This document shows positions 17,866 through 28,098 of a stretch of DNA of 64,000 nt, one piece after another. A program made the translations under genes and the position numbers. Under the pieces are notes generated by a model that was given only the letters and a program-made list of their open reading frames with translations, ran no database searches and was not told the origin of the DNA. The number at the start of each line of letters is the position of its first letter. Within the stretch, counting starts at the first letter, position 1. Origin of the DNA: Pseudoselenomonas ruminantium (GTDB lineage Bacteria > Bacillota > Negativicutes > Selenomonadales > Selenomonadaceae); contig SVBZ01000016.1 in the NCBI GenBank assembly GCA_015058575.1, forward strand, positions 79,095 to 143,094, in the 5' to 3' direction.

Positions 17866-17922
17866 AGTTATAACTGATAAAAATATGACTATTAACAATT
17901 TTATCAGTTATAACTGATAAAA
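17866..17922. promoter_or_regulatory. Palindromic repeat upstream of the AAA ATPase
   Basis: AGTTATAACTGATAAAAA occurs at about 17866-17884 and again at 17906-17922; the second copy is the right part of a perfect 24-base palindrome (17899-17922) with halves TTTTATCAGTTA and TAACTGATAAAA. The pair lies 18-75 bases before the ATPase start, where an operator would be expected. No cognate regulator is visible. Confidence 0.5.
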
Positions 17923-17985
17923 ACAATATGAACAAGAAAAATGTCATTTATAGTTGATGAAACTACAGAAATTGCTGCTGCCGAT

Positions 17986-18014
17986 TTGCAAAAAGCGGCT
18001 ATCTATGTTACACT
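17986..18014 (+). promoter_or_regulatory. Promoter of the pheST transcript
   Basis: TTGCAA at 17986-17991, a 17-base spacer and TACACT at 18009-18014, immediately upstream of the T-box leader. Confidence 0.6.
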
Positions 18015-18019
18015 TTAAC

Positions 18020-19291
<1,272 letters not shown>

Positions 19292-19309
19292 GATTGAGGA
19301 GGTTATACG

Positions 19310-21745
19310 ATGCAGGTTTCCATTAAATGGCTGAACGATTACATTAAATTCAACGAGACGGCAGAAGAACTTGCCGATAAATATACGATGTCCGGCGTGC
19401 CGGTCGAAAACGTCATCCGTGCGGACGAGGGCCTCGACAAGGTCGTGACGGGCCGGATTGAAAAGCTCGAGGCCCATCCGGATTCGAACCATCTGCAGAT
19501 TTGCCAGATGAATGTGGGCGAAAAAGAGCTTATCCAGATCATCACGGGGGCCCAGAATGTCAAAGAGGGCCAGATCGTGCCGGTCGCTATGATTGGCGCG
19601 CATCTGCCGAACGGCCTTCATATCAAGAAGGGCAAGCTGCGCGGCCTGCCGTCCAACGGCATGCTCTGCTCGGCAGACGAGCTCCATATGGATCTTGACA
19701 AACTTCCGGAGGAGCAGAAGAACGGCATTTATATCCTGCCAGCTGATACGCCGGTCGGTGTGCCGGCCAAAGATGTGCTGGGCCTTGACGATGTCGTGCT
19801 CGAGTTCGAGCTTACGGCCAACCGTGGCGACTGCTTCAGCGTCATGGGGCTCGTGCGCGAGGCGGCAGTGCTTACGGGCAATACGCCGCATTATCCGGAA
19901 ATCAAGGTCAACGAGGACGATGAAGCCAAGGCTGCTGACATGATTAAAATCGGCATCGAGGCCCATGATCTCTGTGACCGTTTCTCGGCACGTGTGCTCA
20001 AGAACGTCAAGATCGGCCCGTCGCCGGAGTGGATGCAGCAGCGACTGGAAGGAGCTGGCATCCGCGCCATCAACAATGTCGTCGATGTCACGAACTTTGT
20101 CATGATTGAGCTCGGCCAGCCGATGCATGCCTACGATTATGATGAAATCAAAGGCCAGCAGCTGACGGCCCGCGTGGCTAAGGCCGGCGAGAATCTCCAT
20201 ACGCTGGACGATTCTTCGCGGGTGGCCAAGGGCACGGAGCTTGTCATTGCCGATGCCGAGAAGCCGGCAGGCCTTGCTGGTGTCATGGGCGGTCTCGAGA
20301 CGGAAGTCACCGCGAAGACCACAACGGTCGTACTCGAGGCGGCTTCGTTCTATGGCCCGAATATCCGCCGCACGTCGCGCAGCTGTGGCCTGCATTCTGA
20401 GGCATCGGGCCGTTTTGAGCGCGGCGTCGATGTGACGAATACGCCGCGTGCCCTCGACCGCGCAGCTCAGCTGCTGCAGGAAATGGGTGCCTGCACGGTA
20501 ACGAAAGGTATCGTCGACGTTTACCCGCAGCCAAAAGAGTCGGTGAAGATCGACTTTACGGCCGAGCAGATCAATAAGCGCCTGGGCACAAAGCTCGCTG
20601 GGGCCAAGATGGTCGAGATTCTCGAAAGCCTTGGCTTTGCCATCGAGGATAAAGGTGCGGAAGTCTATACGGCTACGGTTCCGTCCTGGCGCAATGACTG
20701 CACCTATATGGAAGACCTTTCCGAGGAAGTTTCGCGCATCTATGGTTTTGACAACATCCTGTCGACATCGCCGCGCGGCACCATCATGCAGGGCCGCCAG
20801 AGTGCCCGCCAGAACTTTATCGATAAGATCAAGCATGTGCTCGCCAGCCTCGGCATGACCGAGGAGCTGTCGTTCAGCTTCACGAGCACGGAAATGTTTG
20901 ATAAGATGCAGGTGCCGGCCGATAGCAAGCTGCGCCAGGCTATCCCCATCATGAATCCGCTGACCGATGATGCGCCGCTGGTCCGTACGAGCCTGCTCAC
21001 GAGCATCATGGAAAATGCGGTACGCAACTTCGCGCGGAAGAACATGGATATCCGCCTGTTCGATGTGGCGCCGGTATTTTTCCCGAAGGCCCTGCCGGTC
21101 ACGGAGCTGCCGGATGAAGTCATCAAGCTGACTGGCCTTATCACGGGCCGCCGTCATCCGTTTGGCTGGAACCAGAGCAATGAAATGGTGGACTTCTACG
21201 ATATGAAGGGCATCGTCGAGGAGCTCTTCCGTGCGCTTTCGATTTCCGGCTATACGGTTGAGGCGGGCGAGCATTTCGCGCTGCATCCGGGCAAGACGGC
21301 ACTCTTCAAGAAAGGCCGTGAGGTAATCGCGACGGTGGGCGAGCTGCATCCGGCAGTTGCCGCGAACTTTGGCATCAAGCAGAAGGTCTATCTCTTTGAG
21401 ATGGATGTCGAGACGCTGATGAAATACACGGCCAAGAACTTCCATTACGAGTCGCTGCCGAAATATCCGGCCATCGCGCGTGACTTGGCTATTGTCGTCG
21501 ACGAGTCGGTTGCTGAGGGCGAAATCAAGGCTGTCATCGAGAAGAATGGCGGCAAGTTCTTCTGCGGCGTGACGCTGTTCGATGTCTACACGGGCGAGCA
21601 CGTTGCCGCGGGCAAGAAGAGCCTGGCCTTTAATCTCAAGTTCCAGTCGAAGGACAAGACACTGACCGATGAGGAGGCCGATGCAGGCTTTGCGGGCATC
21701 CTCAAGGCTGTCGAAGACAAGTTCCAGGCGGAACTGCGCGCGTAA
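19310..21745 (+). CDS. pheT: Phenylalanyl-tRNA synthetase beta subunit
   Basis: 811 residues, normal length. The N-terminal tRNA-binding (EMAPII-like) domain covers about 40-150 (HPDSNHLQICQMNVG), the B3/B4 editing domain is around 210-400 (SGRFERGVD), then B5, the catalytic-like core and a C-terminal anticodon-binding domain (FPKYPAIARDLAIVVDE ... VTLFDVYTGE). Start at 19310 has GAGGAGG upstream. Cotranscribed with pheS, followed 11 bases later by zapA. Confidence 0.97.
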   Translation: MQVSIKWLNDYIKFNETAEELADKYTMSGVPVENVIRADEGLDKVVTGRIEKLEAHPDSNHLQICQMNVGEKELIQIITGAQNVKEGQIVPVAMIGAHLPNGLHIKKGKLRGLPSNGMLCSADELHMDLDKLPEEQKNGIYILPADTPVGVPAKDVLGLDDVVLEFELTANRGDCFSVMGLVREAAVLTGNTPHYPEIKVNEDDEAKAADMIKIGIEAHDLCDRFSARVLKNVKIGPSPEWMQQRLEGAGIRAINNVVDVTNFVMIELGQPMHAYDYDEIKGQQLTARVAKAGENLHTLDDSSRVAKGTELVIADAEKPAGLAGVMGGLETEVTAKTTTVVLEAASFYGPNIRRTSRSCGLHSEASGRFERGVDVTNTPRALDRAAQLLQEMGACTVTKGIVDVYPQPKESVKIDFTAEQINKRLGTKLAGAKMVEILESLGFAIEDKGAEVYTATVPSWRNDCTYMEDLSEEVSRIYGFDNILSTSPRGTIMQGRQSARQNFIDKIKHVLASLGMTEELSFSFTSTEMFDKMQVPADSKLRQAIPIMNPLTDDAPLVRTSLLTSIMENAVRNFARKNMDIRLFDVAPVFFPKALPVTELPDEVIKLTGLITGRRHPFGWNQSNEMVDFYDMKGIVEELFRALSISGYTVEAGEHFALHPGKTALFKKGREVIATVGELHPAVAANFGIKQKVYLFEMDVETLMKYTAKNFHYESLPKYPAIARDLAIVVDESVAEGEIKAVIEKNGGKFFCGVTLFDVYTGEHVAAGKKSLAFNLKFQSKDKTLTDEEADAGFAGILKAVEDKFQAELRA

Positions 21746-21756
21746 GGAGATACGCT

Positions 21757-22017
21757 ATGGCAGAAGAAAAGAAGAATCCGTCGGAGCGCGTTGTCGTGGA
21801 AATCTATGGCAATAGTTATCCGCTCAAGACGGATAATCCGCAGCATATGCGGAAACTGGCGGCTGAGCTTGATAAGAAGATGAAGTTCATGTCGCGGGCT
21901 GTCCGCAGCTTCGATGACCGCAAGATTGCGGTGCTTACGGCGCTGCAGCTGGCGGAGGAATACTATCAGCTCAAACAGGATTACGATGAGCTTGTAGAGC
22001 TCATTGAGGATAAATAA
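21757..22017 (+). CDS. zapA: ZapA, cell division protein
   Basis: 86 residues. The N-terminal strand-rich part (VVVEIYGNSYPLKTDNPQHMRKLAAELD) and the C-terminal helix match ZapA, which binds and bundles FtsZ at the division ring. The start follows AAGGAGAT. The position right after pheT is usual in Firmicutes and the terminator after it ends the operon. Confidence 0.9.
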   Translation: MAEEKKNPSERVVVEIYGNSYPLKTDNPQHMRKLAAELDKKMKFMSRAVRSFDDRKIAVLTALQLAEEYYQLKQDYDELVELIEDK

Positions 22018-22026
22018 AACACCGGA

Positions 22027-22061
22027 AATAGGACCAAGTTGCGGCTTGGTTCTATTTTTTT
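22027..22061 (+). terminator. Terminator of pheS-pheT-zapA
   Basis: AATAGGACCAAG pairs with CTTGGTTCTATT around a short GC loop, followed by seven T. Confidence 0.88.
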
Positions 22062-22173
22062 GCCTTTGTCAGCAGGATTTATACGGTTTCTAACGAAATT
22101 AAATATAAAACAAACATCAATGGCGAAGAGCAATAAAGGGATATCTTCGTAAAAGGTAAAGGAGTGTTTATTA

Positions 22174-23895
22174 ATGGGATGGATGAACAATTTGCGGGTG
22201 GCCTATAAGCTGCTGATCTTAGCGGTGGTTGCCGTAATCGGCATGAGCTTTATCGGCTGGAATGGCTATTCGGCTGTCACCAAGGCACAGCGGGATATGG
22301 AAGTGATGTATGAAGGTACGGTCAAAGGGGTCGATGCGGTCGGCAAGGCCGGCTATGGTGTCCGTTATGCCCAGGGCATGGCGGTTATTGCAACGACGGT
22401 CAAAAACAATCCACAGCGGCTGCAGGATCTCAAAGGCAAGTATGAGAGCGGCGTCAAAACGGTAGAAGACAGCATTGCTGCCTATGATGCAATCCCGCAT
22501 AAAATTCCTGGCGAAGACCCGATCATGGACAAAGTCAAGAAAGATTGGGCCGCTTTGAAGACGAACCTTGGCGAAGCGGTGGCTTTAAGCATGGAGGGCA
22601 AGAACGAAGAAGCGCTGGCCCATTATGAGAAAAACGGTTCGCCGCTGGCAGCAGCCTTGGGAAAGGAACTAGGTGAACTGTCAGAGCTCAACAGCAAGCA
22701 TGCAGAGGAGCTCAATACGCAGAATGATATTGACTCGGCTGCGGCTGTCCGCAATACGGTCATTCAGCTGCTGGTCACGCTGATTATCCTGATTGCCTGC
22801 GCACTTTGGATCACGAAGGAAATCACGCATCCGCTGGAAAAAATGATGCTGTCGCTCAATCGTCTTGAAGGTGGCGATTTCAGCGATCATGCGCGTACGA
22901 TCATGCGTGGCGATGAATTCGGCCAGATGGCAGATAAGGTTGCATCGGTTCGCATGAGTCTCAACAAGCTCATGCGTGAGACGAGCTCGACGGCAGAGCA
23001 GCTGGCGGCGTCGTCCGAGGAGCTTACGGCAAGCTCGCACCAGTCGGCGCAGGCGTCGGAGCAGGTGGCCCAGTCGGTGACGAATGCTGCTGGCGCTGTT
23101 GCTGAACAGCAGCAGGATGTCGGCGATACCATCGATGCCATCGATAAGACGGCGGCTGCAATCAACCGCCTGAACCAGACGGCTAAGGAAGTCTCGGACC
23201 ATGCTGCTGTCACGAATGATGCAGCAACGAGCGGCAATGAGTCCGTAAAACAGGCAGTCGAGCAGATCGAAAGCGTTGCCCGCATTGTCAACACTTCGGC
23301 AGCTACGGTCGACAAGCTCGGCCAGAGCTCCCAGGAAATCGGCCAGATCGTCGAGACGATTTCGGCTATCGCCGAGCAGACGAACCTCTTGGCACTCAAT
23401 GCCGCAATCGAGGCTGCCCGTGCCGGTGAGCATGGCCGTGGGTTCGCCGTCGTTGCCGATGAGGTAAGAAAGCTCGCCGAGGAATCGCAGGAAGCAGCGC
23501 AGCGCATCACGAGCCTTATCAATGGTATCCAGGGCGATACGGCCGAGGCAGTACGCTCGATGCAGGCGGGCAGCGATGCCGTCAAGGAAGGTACGCAGTC
23601 GGTCGAAGAGCTGCGGGAAAACTTCGCCAGCATACGCGATGCGGCACTGGCTATGGCAGAACAGGCCAAGGCGATGTCGACGGAGATCCGCTCGGTATCG
23701 GAGGAGACCGAAGTCGTCAAGGAAAAATCCGATGGCATCCTCAAGAAGGGCGGCATGGTCGCTTCGGAGATGGAAAGCGTATCGGCAGCATCCGAGCAGC
23801 AGTCGGCATCGGCAACAGAAATCGCCGACGCCAGCACGTCACTGGCGAACCTTGCACAGAGCTTGCAGAATTCGCTGCAGAAATTCAGATTCTAA
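22174..23895 (+). CDS. Methyl-accepting chemotaxis protein
   Basis: 573 residues. Membrane segment 1 at about 11-32, a 4-helix-bundle-type periplasmic sensor (33-190), membrane segment 2 near 190-212, HAMP to about 265, then the coiled-coil signalling domain with the hairpin tip [23 protein letters not shown] at about 398-420 that binds CheA and CheW. There is no C-terminal pentapeptide; it ends QKFRF. The ligand is unknown. Start at 22174 follows AAAGGAG. It is monocistronic with its own terminator and probably serves the flagellar system whose flagellin-like gene is at 54.4 kb. Confidence 0.93.
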   Translation: MGWMNNLRVAYKLLILAVVAVIGMSFIGWNGYSAVTKAQRDMEVMYEGTVKGVDAVGKAGYGVRYAQGMAVIATTVKNNPQRLQDLKGKYESGVKTVEDSIAAYDAIPHKIPGEDPIMDKVKKDWAALKTNLGEAVALSMEGKNEEALAHYEKNGSPLAAALGKELGELSELNSKHAEELNTQNDIDSAAAVRNTVIQLLVTLIILIACALWITKEITHPLEKMMLSLNRLEGGDFSDHARTIMRGDEFGQMADKVASVRMSLNKLMRETSSTAEQLAASSEELTASSHQSAQASEQVAQSVTNAAGAVAEQQQDVGDTIDAIDKTAAAINRLNQTAKEVSDHAAVTNDAATSGNESVKQAVEQIESVARIVNTSAATVDKLGQSSQEIGQIVETISAIAEQTNLLALNAAIEAARAGEHGRGFAVVADEVRKLAEESQEAAQRITSLINGIQGDTAEAVRSMQAGSDAVKEGTQSVEELRENFASIRDAALAMAEQAKAMSTEIRSVSEETEVVKEKSDGILKKGGMVASEMESVSAASEQQSASATEIADASTSLANLAQSLQNSLQKFRF

Positions 23896-23915
23896 CTGCA
23901 TAACAGGGAATGGGG

Positions 23916-23953
23916 AACGCCCCGCTGGATTTATGATCTGGCGGGGCGTTTTA
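23916..23953 (+). terminator. Terminator of the chemoreceptor gene
   Basis: AACGCCCCGC and GCGGGGCGTT form a perfect 10-bp stem with a 15-base loop, followed by TTAT. Confidence 0.8.
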
Positions 23954-24072
23954 TATGTAACGTTGTAACATATCTTTTATTTTTTGCAGAGGATATTGCT
24001 GGATGATGGCGAAGTGTAGCAGCGTTGAAGTACAAAAGTCGCGTTGGTATGGGCATTGACAGGAAGGAGAGT

Positions 24073-24492
24073 ATGATGGATAAGTCAAAGGAAGCCGGTT
24101 TTTCCCTGTTGGGCGTGCTGATTGCCGTCATGATTATCGGTGTGGTGGCGACGATTGCCGTGCCGAAGTTCAATTCGATGATTGTTCTGGCGAATACAAG
24201 CAAGATACAGGCAGATCTAAGCACGCTCGATGCAGCTGTAGCTGTGTACGAAGCCCAGGAGGGGAAGGTGCCTACGGAAATCTCGGAGCTTAAGGACTAT
24301 GTCAATGATATCGATAAGCTTAGGCCGCCAACAGGCGATTGCTTTCTGAAGGATGAAAACGGCAAGGCAGTCAAGCATACGATAAAGGATACGGCCTATA
24401 AGCTGGTGGTGACGCAGGGCATTTCCCTTGGGGCGGTGTCGGCGCGCCGGGCGGCCTGTGATAATCATCTGTCGGGAGATTTTGGCAAATGA
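24073..24492 (+). CDS. GspG-like pseudopilin without Glu5
   Basis: 139 residues. The prepilin peptide ends KEAG, followed by FSLLGVLIAVMIIGVVATIAV, the class III signal and membrane helix. The soluble part (DLSTLDAAVAVYEAQEGKVPTEISELKDY) has the layout of the major pseudopilin GspG or of small type IV pilins. The conserved glutamate at mature position 5 is glycine here, which is odd for a major subunit. Two cysteines (residues near 116 and 132) may form a disulfide. Start after AAGGAGAG; the next ATG three bases on is equally possible. First gene of the operon; its stop overlaps the next start by four bases. Confidence 0.75.
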   Translation: MMDKSKEAGFSLLGVLIAVMIIGVVATIAVPKFNSMIVLANTSKIQADLSTLDAAVAVYEAQEGKVPTEISELKDYVNDIDKLRPPTGDCFLKDENGKAVKHTIKDTAYKLVVTQGISLGAVSARRAACDNHLSGDFGK

Positions 24493-24959
24493 TGGCGGCA
24501 TGTGTTTGGACGGGCAGCATATTGTATGGTGCTTGCCTTATCTGTTTGTCGTATGCCGATATCCGCTGGGGCATACTGCCGGACAGGCTGGTGGTTTTGC
24601 TGGCAGCAGCTGCTGTGTTTCCCTGGCTGGGCGGTCAGGCAAGCGGCTGGGAAGCCCTGCTCGGAAGCTGCTGCGGCGGCGGGCTTCTATGGCTGCTGCG
24701 CTGGCTGAGCCGGGGCGGGATTGGCTGGGGCGATGTCAAGCTGGCTGGTGCGGCGGGGTTATGGCTCGGCTGGCAGGCCATGCTGGTGGCATTGGGGGCA
24801 GCCTTCCTATTCGGCGGGCTTTGGGCTTGTGTGCTGGTATGGCAAAGGCAGCAGCAATGGTCAGACAGGCTGCCGTTTGGCCCGTTCCTGGCAGGCGGCT
24901 TTCTCTTTGCCTATGGGGCAGGGATGGATTGCTGGCAATGGTATTGGTCATTATGGTGA
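24489..24959 (+). CDS. Prepilin peptidase, short form (A24 domain only)
   Basis: 156 residues, almost entirely hydrophobic. The two aspartates of A24 peptidases are present: SYADIRWGILPDRL near residue 24 and GIGWGDVKLAGA near 80, followed by FGPFLAGG near 133. The N-terminal methyltransferase domain with its CxxC pairs, found in PilD/GspO, is missing. It would cleave the pseudopilins of this operon after the glycine at the inner membrane. Overlaps the previous stop (ATGA). Confidence 0.88.
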   Translation: MMAACVWTGSILYGACLICLSYADIRWGILPDRLVVLLAAAAVFPWLGGQASGWEALLGSCCGGGLLWLLRWLSRGGIGWGDVKLAGAAGLWLGWQAMLVALGAAFLFGGLWACVLVWQRQQQWSDRLPFGPFLAGGFLFAYGAGMDCWQWYWSLW

Positions 24960-24968
24960 GGCGATGGC

Positions 24969-25493
24969 ATGGATGGCAGAGGGCAGAAGAGTGGCGGTTT
25001 TGTCTTGTGGGAGCTTGCGGTGGTGCTGGCAATCGTGGCCTGCCTGGCTGCGGTGGCAGTACCATCCTTGCTCAAATTCTATCGGGAGATGGCACTGGAA
25101 TACGAGTCGGAGTGCCTGCTGGCCGATTTGCGGCGTACGCAATCCCTGAGCCGTATGGTTGCCGATAAAGCATGGGGCTATGGGCAGCAGGAAACGATTG
25201 AGCAGAAGGCGAGTATCCGGGTGGAGGAAACGTATTATGTGTTCCGCGTGAAGAGCTATGAGGGCGAGACGAAGCGCGTGCATCATTATCTGCCGTTTGT
25301 CCATGTGCGGCGCAAAGACGAGCCGGCCGGAAGCGGCAACCGGACCATCTCGTTTTTGCAGAATGGCGGTTTGGATGATATCGGCAGGCAGATGATGACG
25401 CTGGTGTTGTACTGCGATGGCTGGGAAAAAGAGGGACGCAAGATCATGATCAGCCGTGCGGGCCGGATACGGATAAAGAGGATGATGCGATGA
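24969..25493 (+). CDS. GspH-like minor pseudopilin
   Basis: 174 residues. The sequence SGG followed by FVLWELAVVLAIVACLAAVAV is a class III signal with Glu5 in place. The rest (LLADLRRTQSLSRMVADKAWG then a strand-rich half) fits GspH/FimT-type minor pseudopilins. It lies nine bases after the peptidase gene and overlaps the next start by four bases, so all are one operon. Exact family is inferred from order and shape only. Confidence 0.7.
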   Translation: MDGRGQKSGGFVLWELAVVLAIVACLAAVAVPSLLKFYREMALEYESECLLADLRRTQSLSRMVADKAWGYGQQETIEQKASIRVEETYYVFRVKSYEGETKRVHHYLPFVHVRRKDEPAGSGNRTISFLQNGGLDDIGRQMMTLVLYCDGWEKEGRKIMISRAGRIRIKRMMR

Positions 25494-25888
25494 ATGGCAA
25501 GGCACAGGGCTATATCCTGCTGGAGGTTTTGGTGGCTGGCGTAGTGTTGCTGGCGATGACGGCCAGCATGCGGCTCTATCAGCAGGCTATGGTGACCGAA
25601 GAGATCGATGCCGTGCGTACGGCTGGGGGCTATCTGGCACGGGAGGAGCTCTCGCGCCTACAGTGGCAGGCCGCGAATGAGGGGCTCCGTGCGGGGCAGG
25701 TGGGCTGGCTGGGGGCGCAGGAATCGCTGGAGCTGAACCATGGCCGCTATGCGGTACAGGCAGACGTGCGGCAGGTGACAGAGGATGCCTGGCAGGTTGT
25801 CGTGGCGGTGGATTGGCAAAGCCTGCATCGCCAGGGAAAGCTGCAGTTTTCCCGGGTCATATGCCGTCATAGAAGGGACAAGGGGTAA
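25490..25888 (+). CDS. GspI-like minor pseudopilin
   Basis: 132 residues. AQG followed by YILLEVLVAGVVLLAMTASM is a prepilin signal with Glu5. The short strand-rich remainder (YLAREELSRLQWQ ... YAVQADVRQVTEDAWQVVVAVDW) resembles GspI/PilV-type minor subunits that start pseudopilus assembly. Start overlaps the preceding stop (ATGA). Confidence 0.65.
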   Translation: MNGKAQGYILLEVLVAGVVLLAMTASMRLYQQAMVTEEIDAVRTAGGYLAREELSRLQWQAANEGLRAGQVGWLGAQESLELNHGRYAVQADVRQVTEDAWQVVVAVDWQSLHRQGKLQFSRVICRHRRDKG

Positions 25889-25893
25889 AAATC

Positions 25894-26427
25894 ATGAGGG
25901 CTGGCAAGCAGAAGGGGATGGTACTGCTCGAAGCGGTGTTTTCGCTGCCTATGCTCGTAGTATTGCTGATGGCAGCGGGGGCGATGGTGCTGTGGAGCAG
26001 CAGGAATTATTTTCTGGTCATGGCAGATGCGGAGTTGCAGCAGGAGGTCGGACTGGCCTTTGAGCGGGTGGTGGAGCATGCGCTGGAGGCTGAACGCATT
26101 GTGCCAAATCATTCCGAGGAAAAAGGATACGATATCTGCAAGCGGGAATTTGCGCTGCCGCCGTCCAATTGGGACAATAAACCGCTGCGGCGGACTTTTT
26201 GGCTGCATAATATGGAAGGCACGCGGAAGCTGGTGGATGGCATTGATGCTTCGGCACCGATGACTGGCGACTCGGCGATGGCTGAGGCGTCGATACAGGA
26301 CTTTTCTTGTCAGGCAGAGCCTGGACATGAAGGGCTGTATGTAATCCGGCTGCAAGGTGTCAGCGAAAGGACAGGGCATGTGTATACGTTGCAAACGGCA
26401 GTCTATCTGCCGCCCGTGGAAAAATGA
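25894..26427 (+). CDS. GspJ/PilW-like minor pseudopilin
   Basis: 177 residues. QKG followed by MVLLEAVFSLPMLVVLLMAAGAMVL is a prepilin signal with Glu5. The remaining 150 residues are not recognisable in detail. Position after the GspI-like gene suggests a GspJ-type partner. Its 3' end overlaps the likely start of the next gene by about 50 bases. Confidence 0.6.
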   Translation: MRAGKQKGMVLLEAVFSLPMLVVLLMAAGAMVLWSSRNYFLVMADAELQQEVGLAFERVVEHALEAERIVPNHSEEKGYDICKREFALPPSNWDNKPLRRTFWLHNMEGTRKLVDGIDASAPMTGDSAMAEASIQDFSCQAEPGHEGLYVIRLQGVSERTGHVYTLQTAVYLPPVEK

Positions 26428-26860
26428 GCCGCGTGCAGGCGAAGCGGGCGCAGTCACGGTGGTAATGCTTTGCCTGATGCTGGTAGTGGTGCTGTTTGCC
26501 CTGGCGATGCTGCATACGATACATACCATGCAGACTGCAAATGAGGAATACCAGCAGGAGATGCAGCTGCGGCTGGCAGCTGAAGGCGTGACAGAACAAG
26601 CGGCGCAATTGCTTATGGCAGAGCCGCAGCAGGCCGATGCATGCTGGGGGCATAAACGGACAGAAATAAAGACTACGGGCTTTTGCTATCCGGATACCAT
26701 GGCGGTGCAGGTCACGGCTGTTCCACGTCAGGATAAGCTTTATCTTATCGGTTTTGCGCGCTATAAGGAGGCGGGAGCCCGCTGGGAACGTCATCGTTTC
26801 GTGAAGGGTGTGCTGAGAAAGGAAGGAAACGCGTATGTATGGTTGGGCTGGGCTCCGTGA
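26378..26860 (+). CDS. Membrane protein, possible GspK/PilX-like component
   Basis: About 160 residues from ATG 26378 (after AAAGGACAGGGC), overlapping the previous gene; the start is uncertain. EAG followed by AVTVVMLCLMLVVVLFALAML at about 24-45 would be a prepilin-type helix lacking Glu5, as in GspK and PilX. The soluble part has paired cysteines in ADACWGHKRTEIKTTGFCY. It could complete the minor-pseudopilin tip, but similarity is weak. Confidence 0.55.
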   Translation: MCIRCKRQSICRPWKNEPRAGEAGAVTVVMLCLMLVVVLFALAMLHTIHTMQTANEEYQQEMQLRLAAEGVTEQAAQLLMAEPQQADACWGHKRTEIKTTGFCYPDTMAVQVTAVPRQDKLYLIGFARYKEAGARWERHRFVKGVLRKEGNAYVWLGWAP

Positions 26861-28070
26861 GCAGGTGCAAAAAATCATACGGAATTGCCGCAAGCAGTGG
26901 CAGGAGGTAGTAGGCATCGGGATTGATGCGCAGGGCAGGATTAGCCTGGTGCATCTTGCCTATGCGCAGGCATGGCAGCTGCAAGGAGCTTTGCAGCTGC
27001 CGGCAGAGCAGGCAGCGCTCGCAGACCAGGCCGAACGCATCAGCGCGCGGCTGGCCCGTGAAGGCTGGGAAAAAATCCCGCGTGTGCTCGTGGCGGCAGC
27101 CGAACAAATCCGCACGTACTGGATTTCCCTGCCGCCCGACATGCCTGTGACTGAGCGGCGGGAAGCTGTTTACTGGGAGCTTGAATCGCAGCTCAGTGAA
27201 GCTTCGCTCGATATCGAGGCGTTTCAAGTGGCTAGTGCCGAAGTAGCAGGCAAAGCGGATATGTGGGCGGCCGTCGTGAATCGCGAATATATCCAGGAGG
27301 CCAGTGAGGCCTTCGGGCAGGCGGGGATTCCGCTGACGGAGCTGGTGGTGCCGTTCCCGCCAGATGCGCCTGGCTGCAAGGCATCACAGTCCGCTGACCA
27401 GCTGGCTGCTGCTGGCTGGCAGCTGACCTGGGCAAAGGGGGCAGCGCGCTGTGCCGTGGCAGCAATCGAGCCGGCGGCTACGGCTGCAGTGCTGTTCTTG
27501 CGCGGGCTTGACGAGGAAGCGCTGCGGGCTGCCTGGCTGCTGAAGCGTAAGGAAACAGCAGAAAAATGGGACTACCGCAGGCTGGCTATACTGCTGACGG
27601 GCGTTTGTTTTCTGGGAGAAAGCCTGCTGGTTGGCTGGGATGGCTGGACGCTTTATCAGGCAAGGGCACAGGCTGAGGCCAGGCAGCAGGAACTGGCGCA
27701 TCTGCTGCCTGCCAAGCAGCAGATGGAAAACTTGGAAAAGAGACGGTCGGGACTCGAACAGAAGGAACAGCGTTTGCAGCTGCTTACGCAGGCAGGTTTC
27801 CCCTGGTATGGCCTGCTGGTTCACTTGGGGGCGATGACTGTGGATGGCGTCTGGCTGGAGGGAATCGAACAGCGCGACGAACACGGGCTGGAAATCGAGG
27901 GCCGTGCAGTAAGTTATGAGGCAATCGCAGATTTTGTGCAGGTCTTTGAGCGGGATAAGGATTTCTTTCCCGATGGGCCGGTCCTGGAGTCATCGGGCAG
28001 CCGTGCAGCAGGCGATAAAAACCAAAAGGGGGATGGTACCGTTGGTTTTCGCATGGCACTGCATCTGTAG
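26835..28070 (+). CDS. GspL-like (PilM/PilN-type) assembly protein
   Basis: 411 residues. The first 240 residues (VVGIGIDAQGRISLVHLAY ... TYWISLPPDMPVTERREAVYWELE) look like a reduced actin-like PilM/GspL cytoplasmic domain; a membrane helix at about 247-270 (LAILLTGVCFLGESLLVGW) is followed by a coiled coil (about 275-325) and a ferredoxin-like PilN/GspL periplasmic part (MTVDGVWLEGIEQRDEHGLEIEGRA). This is the GspL architecture in one chain. It should link the secretion ATPase to the membrane platform, but no ATPase, platform or secretin gene is in the window. Confidence 0.65.
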   Translation: MYGWAGLREQVQKIIRNCRKQWQEVVGIGIDAQGRISLVHLAYAQAWQLQGALQLPAEQAALADQAERISARLAREGWEKIPRVLVAAAEQIRTYWISLPPDMPVTERREAVYWELESQLSEASLDIEAFQVASAEVAGKADMWAAVVNREYIQEASEAFGQAGIPLTELVVPFPPDAPGCKASQSADQLAAAGWQLTWAKGAARCAVAAIEPAATAAVLFLRGLDEEALRAAWLLKRKETAEKWDYRRLAILLTGVCFLGESLLVGWDGWTLYQARAQAEARQQELAHLLPAKQQMENLEKRRSGLEQKEQRLQLLTQAGFPWYGLLVHLGAMTVDGVWLEGIEQRDEHGLEIEGRAVSYEAIADFVQVFERDKDFFPDGPVLESSGSRAAGDKNQKGDGTVGFRMALHL

Positions 28071-28098
28071 ATGATTCCGGCTAGAGGAGGAAAAAGAG

